A stretch of 15,794 bases of DNA, from positions 1 through 15,794 of the forward strand of contig CANRBW010000017.1 of NCBI GenBank assembly GCA_947628975.1, written 5' to 3'. Source of the stretch: an uncultured Oscillospiraceae bacterium (GTDB taxonomy: Bacteria; Bacillota; Clostridia; Oscillospirales; Oscillospiraceae). The translations under genes were made by a program, and so were the position numbers. Below, piece by piece: positions 1 through 5,299 of this stretch (position 1 is the first letter of the stretch; each line of letters starts with the position of its first letter). The notes beneath the pieces were generated by a model. That model was not told where the DNA came from and did no database searches. It saw only the letters and a list, made by a program, of their open reading frames with translations.

Positions 1-939
1 CAATTTCTCCTTCAAATAGGGATGGGTGATGGACTCCGCCAGCCGCTTTTGCCACGCGGACAGGAAAAGCTTTCTTCCCTCGCCGGTGAGCCAAACCGCC
101 CCACCGGGCTGCCGGTCAAAATGCTCCGGCCGTAACACCCGGTTGTTGATGAGGGTGAGTACGAACCGGTCGGCAAACAGGGGCCGCAGCTCCTCCATCA
201 GATCCAGCGCCAGGGAGGTCCGCCCCGGCCGGTCCCGGTGGAGGAAGCCCACATAGGCGTCCAGCCCTACGCTCTCCAGCGCCCCGGCGCAGGAATTGGC
301 CAGCAGAGTGTAGGCAAAGGACAGCAGGGCGTTCACCGGGTCCAGAGGCGGACGGCGGGAGCGTCCGGTGAAGGCGAAGGTCTCCCGCTGGTTCAGAATC
401 AGGGCGCCGAAGGCGTCGAAGTAGACGGCGGCGGTCTGGCCCTCCAGCCCCCGGAGGGAGTCCAGATCGGTCTCCTCCAGAAGGGCGGGCAGGCTGTCCG
501 CCAGCAGGGAGGAGGTACGGCCCAGCTTTTCGTCATCCACCCGCATGGCGTGGTCCCGGCGGGTGCGCTCGATGCTCCAGCGGCCGTTGTAGACCTTGCC
601 GAAGAGGAAGCACCGGGCGACGCGGCAGCTTTGGGCCGGGTCGTCCGCCGCCCGGTACTGGGTCCGGCGGAGCAGGACGTTGCCCGGATTCTCCCCGCAG
701 ACCCTGGCCAAAAACCGGCCCCTGGGGGTCAGAAAGCACAGGTTGATGCCCTCCCGGGCGCACTTGCCCATGAGGGCGGGGCTGGCCCCCTTGTAGGAGA
801 AGCACAGAATGTTTTCCAGGGTGTGGAGGGGGAACTGCCCCCGCTTTTCCTCCCCGGAGAGCACCACCACCGTCTCGCCCTCCAGGGCCAGATAGCTGTC
901 CTCGCTGAGGACGAACAGGGTGTTGAGAAATTTCCTCAC
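1..939 (-). CDS. cas1: Cas1 integrase of the type I-C CRISPR system (3' end outside window)
   Basis: The reading frame stays open from a GTG at 939 to the window edge and gives 313 residues; family members are about 340 residues long, so only a short C-terminal tail is missing. Cas1 with Cas2 integrates new spacers into the CRISPR array. Family landmarks are visible in the translation: GLEGQTAAVYF with the metal-binding Glu at residue 166, the RRPPLDPVNALLSFAY core near 196-211, and FLHRDRPGRTSLALDLMEE at 232-250 with the catalytic His at 234 and an acidic cluster (D246, E249, E250). The GTG overlaps the cas4 stop (GTGA, 936-939), so translation is probably coupled to cas4; GGAAAGGAGG in the end of cas4 is the likely ribosome binding site. 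The gene is last of the visible operon; cas2 and the array are expected just beyond the left edge. No frame damage is seen. Identity is secure from motifs and context. Confidence 0.96.
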   Translation of the reverse strand, partial: MRKFLNTLFVLSEDSYLALEGETVVVLSGEEKRGQFPLHTLENILCFSYKGASPALMGKCAREGINLCFLTPRGRFLARVCGENPGNVLLRRTQYRAADDPAQSCRVARCFLFGKVYNGRWSIERTRRDHAMRVDDEKLGRTSSLLADSLPALLEETDLDSLRGLEGQTAAVYFDAFGALILNQRETFAFTGRSRRPPLDPVNALLSFAYTLLANSCAGALESVGLDAYVGFLHRDRPGRTSLALDLMEELRPLFADRFVLTLINNRVLRPEHFDRQPGGAVWLTGEGRKLFLSAWQKRLAESITHPYLKEKL

Positions 940-1610
940 GGCTCGTCCTCCTTTCCGGGCAGATGGCTGCGGAGCCAGGCGGCGGGGGACTGGACCTTTG
1001 CCAGCCGGGGCAGACACAAATCTTTCAGGGAGCAGGCGGCGCAGCCCTTGCCGGGCTTGGCCTTGGGGGTGTGTCCCCGGGCGTAGAGGGCGCGCATCTC
1101 GGCCAGCATGGACTCCACCCGCGCCCGCAGCGCCTTGTCCAGCGCCACCTTTGTGCGCCGCCGGGGTTCCCCATAGAACAGGCTGCCCTCCGGGATGGAA
1201 CACAGCAGCATCTCCTCCAGGCACATGGCCTGGGCGCAGAGTTGGAGTTCGTCGGCGTCAAAGGGCTTGGGCTTGCCCCGCTTATACTCCACGGGGTAGG
1301 GGAGCCACGTCCCCTCCCGACCCGCCAGGGTCACCCCGGCGGGGTCCCGGTGGAACTCCACCACGTCGCAGACGCCCTGGACCTGGAGCCGGTGGGAGAC
1401 GACCCGAAGGCCGCGGACGATCAGGGTATCGCCGCGGCTCTCGGTCTGTTGTTCATCGTGGGCGCGCCGGTGGAGCAGATCCCCCTCCACGGTGCGCAGG
1501 TTCTCCGCCCACTGCTGTTCGATGTGGATGAGGGCCCACTGGCGGCGGCAGAAGGCGAAATGTTGAAGGCCGGACAGGGCGAGGTACTCGTCCTCCGGCG
1601 GAGCGGTCAC
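936..1610 (-). CDS. cas4: Cas4 Fe-S nuclease, type I-C
   Basis: The 224-residue product is a RecB-like nuclease of the Cas4 family, which trims prespacers and helps select those with the correct PAM for Cas1-Cas2. The iron-sulfur cysteines are C21 near the N-terminus (FAFCRRQW) and C190, C193 and C199 near the C-terminus (GCAACSLKDLC). The nuclease motif residues are visible as H47, D82 (GVCDVVEF), E108 and K110 (PVEYKRGK), followed by a Gln-rich QLCAQAM helix. The start is a GTG whose GTGA overlaps the cas7 stop by 4 bases. There is no clear Shine-Dalgarno site, so translation is probably coupled to cas7. The length is normal for Cas4, and its place between cas7 and cas1 is the standard I-C order. 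Confidence 0.96.
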   Translation of the reverse strand: MTAPPEDEYLALSGLQHFAFCRRQWALIHIEQQWAENLRTVEGDLLHRRAHDEQQTESRGDTLIVRGLRVVSHRLQVQGVCDVVEFHRDPAGVTLAGREGTWLPYPVEYKRGKPKPFDADELQLCAQAMCLEEMLLCSIPEGSLFYGEPRRRTKVALDKALRARVESMLAEMRALYARGHTPKAKPGKGCAACSLKDLCLPRLAKVQSPAAWLRSHLPGKEDEP

Positions 1611-2497
1611 CCCATGCGGGTGCAGGTGACGCCGGCGGGCAGGGCCGCCTCGTCCACGGCCACGGTGTAATCGCCGTAGGCTCTGGGGCTGATGACATCT
1701 GCCTTTTTGGCGACGGTGACGGCGTCGAACAGCTTCCAGGCCGGGGCGCAGCCCAGCTCGGAGTCGTGCTTAAAGACGATCAGTTCCCGGACGGCCATCT
1801 TACCCCGGGCGGCGGATCGGTCATTCTCGAACATGTTCAGGATGGCCTGCCACAGCAGTTTCAGGTCGTCCTCGGAGAAGCCGGTGACCTTCCGGGCCAG
1901 GTTGGCGGAGACGTAGCCCTCGCAGCGGTAGAGGGCGTAGGGGACGATGTACTTCCGGCCCATCTCGGTGCCCTTCTTCTCCGCGTCGGCCTCGGTGGTG
2001 ATGGCCACCCGGGTGATGGTGACCTCCTGGGGGACGATGGGGTCGATGCTCCGGGCGAAGCCAAGCTGCACCGGGCCCCGGATCTGGCCGCAGTTCAGGT
2101 TGTTCTTCACGAAGGTGGTCATGACGGCGCCGAAGGTGCGGATGTCAAAGAAGTTCTGACACATGAAATCCCGGACCTTCTCGTCCAGCGTGTCGTCCTT
2201 CTTCTTGGCCTCCTTGACGGTTTTCTCGTCAATATTCCAGTGGGCGAAGGCCTCAGCGTCGGAACGGTTCAGGGGCACGCCGTCCTTGATGTAGATCCGG
2301 TAGCCCGTCTCATCCTCCTTGGCGGTCTCCACAAAATTCCGGATCTTCCGCTTCAGGCACACGTCGGTGACCAGGCCGTAGCCGGTCTCCGGGTCGAGCC
2401 GGGGCATGTTGCCCGCGTCGGGGTCGCCATTGGGGTTGCCGTTCTCCACGTCGAACAGGATCACAAATTCATAGCGGTTCTTGATGGGGTCAGACAT
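1607..2497 (-). CDS. cas7: Cas7 (Csd2), Cascade backbone subunit of type I-C
   Basis: Cas7 polymerises along the crRNA spacer to form the backbone of the I-C surveillance complex. The 296-residue protein begins MSDPIKNRYEF and carries the Csd2 signature FDVENGNPNGDPDAGN (about residues 15-30), then GLVTDVCLKRKIRNFV. The frame is open further upstream, but that extension lies inside cas8c and reads as out-of-frame sequence. I chose the ATG at 2497 because GGAGG at 2506-2510 lies 8 bases upstream of it. The start overlaps the cas8c end by 8 bases (ATGTCTGA), and the stop overlaps cas4 by 4, so the genes are translationally coupled. No defect is seen. Confidence 0.96.
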   Translation of the reverse strand: MSDPIKNRYEFVILFDVENGNPNGDPDAGNMPRLDPETGYGLVTDVCLKRKIRNFVETAKEDETGYRIYIKDGVPLNRSDAEAFAHWNIDEKTVKEAKKKDDTLDEKVRDFMCQNFFDIRTFGAVMTTFVKNNLNCGQIRGPVQLGFARSIDPIVPQEVTITRVAITTEADAEKKGTEMGRKYIVPYALYRCEGYVSANLARKVTGFSEDDLKLLWQAILNMFENDRSAARGKMAVRELIVFKHDSELGCAPAWKLFDAVTVAKKADVISPRAYGDYTVAVDEAALPAGVTCTRMG

Positions 2498-2864
2498 TTT
2501 CATTTCCTCCTTTATCCTTCTTTTCATAGAATTTCTGAACCTGATGGTAGTAGCCCAGATGGAAGGTCCCCTGGTCGGCCAGGGACAGCCGGGCGGGCAG
2601 GGTCTCACGGATGCGGTTTTCCAGATCGCCAATCAGCTTCTCATAGTAGACCCGCAGGCCCGTGTCCAGTTTGCGCAGATGGCTCTGGGACAGCTTGGTC
2701 AGCAGGGGGAAGATGGTGGCGGGGGTGGCACAGGCGCTGTTGAAATACTTGTCCTTAATGGTGGCGTTGATGCCGGGATTGGCGGTGGACTGGACCCGTT
2801 CCAGCACGGCGAACAGCCGCCCCAGCACGTAGGGAAGATGGTTGCTCTGGTCGTTGAGTTCCAC
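2490..2864 (-). CDS. cas11c: Cas11c small subunit, internally translated from cas8c
   Basis: In type I-C systems the small subunit Cas11c is known to be made by internal initiation in the 3' part of cas8c. Here an in-frame GTG at 2862-2864 (Val in LTVELNDQ) is preceded by a perfect AGGAGGT at 2872-2878 with 7 bases of spacing. It would yield 124 residues, starting ELNDQSNHLPYVLGRLFAVLE and ending with the Cas8c C-terminus, close to the size known for Cas11c. The SD and start seen are direct evidence; production of the protein is inferred from the family. It would occupy the belly of Cascade and stabilise the R-loop. Confidence 0.82.
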   Translation of the reverse strand: MELNDQSNHLPYVLGRLFAVLERVQSTANPGINATIKDKYFNSACATPATIFPLLTKLSQSHLRKLDTGLRVYYEKLIGDLENRIRETLPARLSLADQGTFHLGYYHQVQKFYEKKDKGGNENV

Positions 2865-4292
2865 GGTTAAGACCTCCTCTGGCACATTGAATTCTCTGTT
2901 TTTCAGGAAAAACGCTTTCAGAATGGCCGCCCGGCCGTAGGTGAGTTTACGTTCTTTTCTCCTCCCGTTTGCGTCTCGCTCATCTTGATCCGCCCGGATG
3001 CGAAGCATGGTCTGCTCCAGCAGGGAGACGGGGTAGGGCCCGTCGGACAGGACGGCCCGCACTACCGCCCCGGCCATGGGCGGAGACGCCTTCTTATCCC
3101 GGCTGTTTGGGTTGACTGTCTCGCCCAGCAGTTTCCACAGGGGCAGCGCCCCGTTTGTGACATAGGCGGGTTTGGTAATAGACAGCCGGTCGTAGTGGGC
3201 CTGCACGTTGGCAAGCATTTGGCCGAAGGTGCTTTGCAGGAAGAACCGCACGCTGAGCCTCGCGGCGTTGGGGGCCAGGCCCAGCACATAGAAGCGGTTC
3301 TCCGGCTTGAGCGGAACGCCGTTCACGTCCACCGGGTCGCCGTGGGCAAGAGACCGGACCGCGCTTCGCAGATCCAAATCAGTGATGACCTCCGATGTGC
3401 CGCCGAACATGGCGCAGGAGAACAGATCCTGGCACAGCGGCTCCGCGTCCTCCGCCCAGTAGACTACGGCGGTGTCGCCGATGTATTGGATATGCTGCCG
3501 GTCGGCAATGAGCCGGTTCAGCACCGCGCCGTACCGGAAGGCGGCGTCCTCGGAGACGGGGGAATTGAGCCCCTGACCAGTGTCGTCGGCCTGCTCGTGA
3601 CCGTAGGATTCAAAGGCGGCGGCGTTGAAGGACACCAGCGACGCCCCGCTGGACTGGGCGCCCTGGACGCCCTTGATGGCGGGATGGAGCCGGGCGATGG
3701 GGGCCTGTCTGCCGCTGACCAGGCAGCGGCCGGACGCCGCCTCGGCGGATTGGGCCGCGCGGTGATCCTGCCACGCGGCGCGGACGGCAGGGTCGTCCTG
3801 GGCGTATGAATCCTTCACCCAGAAAACCAGGTTCGCGCCCTTTAAAATCTCCTCCAGATAGGGGAGAAGGAACCGATTTTCCGCCGCCTGCTCCGGCTGC
3901 CAGGAATCGAAGAACGCGCACACCGCCCGAGCGGCGGGGGAGTCCACCGGGCCCAGGATTTTCTGGTGCAGCTCCCTGGCCGCGTCAAAGCACTGGCGGG
4001 ACCGTTCCGGTTTGCCCTTGCCGTCGATCCCCAGGAAGTACGAGCTGTTCTCACACAGAAAGTTGGCGGACACGCCGGAGGTCTTCTTGACCTGCTCGGG
4101 TACCTGCAAGGACTGGGGAATCTCCTTTTTGCCGCCCTCCGGCGTGATCTTTAGCGGGGTGACCCCGCAAAGTTCCCCCTGCTCGTCGATGTCCAGAGCG
4201 AAGGATACCTTGGCCACGCTCCAGCCGGGGGGCGTGATCTCTCCCCGCCGGGCCAGGGCGTCATAATAGCCGCACAAAGCCTGTAAGATCAT
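2490..4292 (-). CDS. cas8c: Cas8c (Csd1), large subunit of type I-C Cascade
   Basis: The 600-residue protein is the I-C large subunit, which in this family recognises the PAM and, with Cas5c, caps the crRNA 5' end. The N-terminus (ALCGYYDALARRGEITPPGW, then an FALDIDEQGEL stretch) is typical Csd1. The C-terminal region from about residue 470 is the small-subunit-like helical part, ending near GTFHLGYYHQVQKFYEKK. The length fits the family. The ATG overlaps the cas5c stop (ATGA, 4289-4292) and is preceded by GGAGGTG, giving coupled but strong initiation. The gene also contains an internal translation start for Cas11c (separate entry). No frameshift is seen. Confidence 0.95.
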   Translation of the reverse strand: MILQALCGYYDALARRGEITPPGWSVAKVSFALDIDEQGELCGVTPLKITPEGGKKEIPQSLQVPEQVKKTSGVSANFLCENSSYFLGIDGKGKPERSRQCFDAARELHQKILGPVDSPAARAVCAFFDSWQPEQAAENRFLLPYLEEILKGANLVFWVKDSYAQDDPAVRAAWQDHRAAQSAEAASGRCLVSGRQAPIARLHPAIKGVQGAQSSGASLVSFNAAAFESYGHEQADDTGQGLNSPVSEDAAFRYGAVLNRLIADRQHIQYIGDTAVVYWAEDAEPLCQDLFSCAMFGGTSEVITDLDLRSAVRSLAHGDPVDVNGVPLKPENRFYVLGLAPNAARLSVRFFLQSTFGQMLANVQAHYDRLSITKPAYVTNGALPLWKLLGETVNPNSRDKKASPPMAGAVVRAVLSDGPYPVSLLEQTMLRIRADQDERDANGRRKERKLTYGRAAILKAFFLKNREFNVPEEVLTVELNDQSNHLPYVLGRLFAVLERVQSTANPGINATIKDKYFNSACATPATIFPLLTKLSQSHLRKLDTGLRVYYEKLIGDLENRIRETLPARLSLADQGTFHLGYYHQVQKFYEKKDKGGNENV

Positions 4293-4942
4293 CGCAGCAC
4301 CTCCTTCCCCGCTACCTCCAGGACACCGTTGGTCAGTTCAGCCAGGAAGAACATGGGCTGGATGTCCTCGGGGTCGGAGTAGTCCATGTCAAAGAGCATC
4401 AGTCCCAGGGAGCGGCTCTCCGGGATCGTGGGCACCGGTCCGCCGGGCCAGGCCCGGAAGCGGGCGGGGAACTCCCGGCAGCCGAAGCAGGGCTGGTGAT
4501 AGCACTGGCCCCGGTCCAGCCGCCGCCGGGCGATGTCGATGAACTTGCCCTCGTTGTCCGACGGGGCGGCCTTGTCGGTCATGGTGAAATGGGCGTCGAT
4601 CACGTAGCGGACATCGGTCAGCACCATGGAGGCCCGCTGCTGGATGCTCTCGCCGGTGTAGATGGCCAGGGGCTTGTCCCCGCCGGTCATCACCGAGCGC
4701 ACGTTGGAGGCCAGAATTTTGTCCTTGACCTCGTTGCGCCGGATGTTGGTGAAGGCGATGGGGTTCATCACATGGATGCGGTCGATGTGCCACCGCAGAC
4801 CAGGGTGCCAGTAGATCGCCTCGATCAGCCCCCGGGCAGCGGAGGGCGTCATCACATCGTAGCTGACGCGTTCCACTTTAAGTTCCGGACGGGTGAACAG
4901 GGCGTAGTCACCCCACACCTCCACCTGGATTCCTTGGCTCAT
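4289..4942 (-). CDS. cas5c: Cas5c (Cas5d) crRNA-processing endonuclease and Cascade subunit
   Basis: In type I-C there is no Cas6; Cas5c cuts the repeat RNA below its stem-loop and then holds the 5' handle in Cascade. The 217-residue product begins MSQGIQVEVWGDYALFTRP, the family's RAMP start, followed by SYDVMTPSAARGLIEAIYWHP, where Y44 is a good candidate for the catalytic Tyr of characterised Cas5d enzymes. I could not place the other active-site residues (Lys/His) with certainty; H119 in YVIDAHF is a candidate. The ATG at 4942 has GAGGTGG at 4950-4956 with 7 bases of spacing. It is the first full-size gene of the effector operon; about 350 bases separate it from cas3, an unusually wide gap that holds the crRNA-like module. 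Confidence 0.95.
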   Translation of the reverse strand: MSQGIQVEVWGDYALFTRPELKVERVSYDVMTPSAARGLIEAIYWHPGLRWHIDRIHVMNPIAFTNIRRNEVKDKILASNVRSVMTGGDKPLAIYTGESIQQRASMVLTDVRYVIDAHFTMTDKAAPSDNEGKFIDIARRRLDRGQCYHQPCFGCREFPARFRAWPGGPVPTIPESRSLGLMLFDMDYSDPEDIQPMFFLAELTNGVLEVAGKEVLR

Positions 4943-4988
4943 AGTCGGTCCACCTCGCTTTCTTGTTCAGGATAATTCTGGCATATTT

Positions 4989-5042
4989 TTAAGAGGGGGG
5001 CGGCCGGTTAAACCGGCCGCCTACTCTCGTCGCCTCCACCAT
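4989..5042 (-). CDS. 17-codon mini-ORF in the cas5c leader (leader peptide or CreT-like candidate)
   Basis: Between the predicted operon promoter and cas5c a short frame reads MVEATRVGGRFNRPPPS and stops at TAA (4989-4991). It has an exemplary ribosome binding site, GGAGGTGA at 5051-5058, 8 bases before the ATG, as strong as those of the cas genes. Codons 8-15 are made of the perfect palindrome at 4999-5021, and the frame includes AGA plus a CCG-CCC-CCC proline run. No homologue is recognised. It could be a translated leader that tunes cas5c expression, a toxin-like mini-gene kept off by the neighbouring crRNA-like RNA, or a chance frame. Its placement directly after the site matched by that RNA makes it worth recording. 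Confidence 0.45.
   Translation of the reverse strand: MVEATRVGGRFNRPPPS
4999..5021. repeat. Perfect 11-bp-arm palindrome in the cas5c leader
   Basis: The arms 4999-5009 and 5011-5021 (GGCGGCCGGTT and its complement) are perfect around one central base. The RNA hairpin would be very stable. There is no T-tract on either side, so it is not a normal terminator. It may be an interspersed GC-rich palindrome of this genome or an mRNA structure inside the mini-ORF. Confidence 0.75.
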
Positions 5043-5068
5043 GGTACAAGTCACCTCCGTTCTATTTT

Positions 5069-5092
5069 TGAAAAATGGAATGTAATGAGTAA
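5069..5092. promoter_or_regulatory. Site matching the crRNA-like guide, just downstream of the cas operon promoter
   Basis: Plus-strand bases 5069-5092 match the spacer of the crRNA-like gene (5235-5258) at 22 of 24 positions: 11 matches, mismatches at guide positions 12-13, then 11 matches. Similarity stops within one base of the repeat/spacer boundary, as expected for guide-target matching rather than a local duplication. The bases before the site (PAM position, 5066-5068) read TTT; the usual I-C PAM is TTC, so this is a near match. The site spans about +12 to +35 of the predicted cas5c-operon transcript, and a full-length protospacer (5069-5103) would reach the start point. Cascade bound here should block transcription. 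The match is seen; repression is inferred. Confidence 0.75.
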
Positions 5093-5109
5093 GGATTTAC
5101 TCCGATATC

Positions 5110-5138
5110 ATAATAGCGGGAAAGCAAAGAATTGTCAA
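5110..5138 (-). promoter_or_regulatory. Predicted promoter of the cas5c-cas8c-cas7-cas4-cas1 operon
   Basis: On the minus strand a perfect TTGACA (-35, 5133-5138) lies 17 bases from TATTAT (-10, 5110-5115), with transcription expected to begin near 5103. This is the best promoter in the cas3-cas5c gap. The upstream cas3 unit is closed by a terminator, so the operon needs it. The leader before cas5c would be about 160 bases. Confidence 0.82.
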
Positions 5139-5164
5139 TACTCTTTTGAAAAATCTGAAAATTC

Positions 5165-5192
5165 TTGCTTTCTCCCTCAGAGTAAGTATAAT
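5165..5192 (+). promoter_or_regulatory. Predicted promoter of the crRNA-like RNA
   Basis: TTGCTT (5165-5170), 16 bases, then a perfect TATAAT (5187-5192). The expected start is 5199-5201, so the transcript would begin almost exactly at the CRISPR repeat (5202). It is back to back with the cas operon promoter; 26 bases separate the two -35 boxes. Confidence 0.78.
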
Positions 5193-5201
5193 TGTACTGT
5201 A

Positions 5202-5234
5202 GTCACACTCCACAAGGGGTGCGTGGATTGAAAT
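5202..5234 (+). CRISPR. Solitary type I-C CRISPR repeat between cas3 and cas5c
   Basis: This 33-base unit has the I-C hallmarks: it starts GTCACACTCC, forms a 6-bp stem (CACTCC with GGGGTG around ACAA), and ends in the conserved GCGTGGATTGAAAT. It occurs once; no second copy and no array lies in the window. It is intact, not visibly degenerate, and lies on the opposite strand from the cas genes. The main array, expected after cas2, should show whether it is identical. Confidence 0.88.
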
Positions 5235-5260
5235 TGAAAAATGGATAGTAATGAGTAAAA

Positions 5261-5296
5261 GTCGCAGGGCAGGTGCTATGGCATCTGCCCTGCGGC
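5261..5296. terminator. Bidirectional hairpin terminator of cas3 and the crRNA-like RNA
   Basis: Arms 5261-5276 and 5281-5296 form a 16-bp stem with two G-U-type pairs and a TATG loop. In the minus direction it follows the cas3 stop by 3 bases and is followed by TTTT, a good intrinsic terminator. In the plus direction it is followed only by TGTTT, a weaker tract, and would end the crRNA-like RNA. Confidence 0.8.
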
Positions 5297-5299
5297 TGT

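Larger units (their letters stand above)
5201..5296 (+). ncRNA. Single-repeat crRNA-like RNA (CreR/CreA-type candidate)
   Basis: A complete small-RNA gene can be read: promoter (5165-5192), one 33-base I-C-type repeat (5202-5234), about 26 bases of spacer-like sequence (5235-5260) and a 16-bp hairpin (5261-5296). Cas5c should cut after the repeat stem-loop and leave the handle TGGATTGAAAT (5224-5234). There is no second repeat; the 3' end would be set by the hairpin. The single-stranded guide is almost exactly the length of its match to 5069-5092. Known relatives are CreA (antitoxin RNA of CreTA modules) and CreR (cas-repressing RNA), both crRNA-like RNAs that bring Cascade to a promoter with only partial complementarity, so that Cas3 is not activated. 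It is transcribed antisense to the cas genes. Expression and function are inferred. Confidence 0.78.

Noticed and set aside
238..1086. Long plus-strand frame opposite cas1 and cas4
   Set aside because: It lies antisense to genes with clear catalytic motifs and is a product of high-GC codon use.
4999..5021. Palindrome as transcription terminator before cas5c
   Set aside because: No T-tract follows on either strand.
5069..5092. A decayed second CRISPR repeat or simple duplication explaining the guide match
   Set aside because: Similarity stops within one base of the repeat/spacer border and nothing resembling the repeat precedes 5069.
5202..5234. An ordinary CRISPR array at this place
   Set aside because: Only one repeat is present, it faces against the cas genes, and it has its own promoter and terminator.
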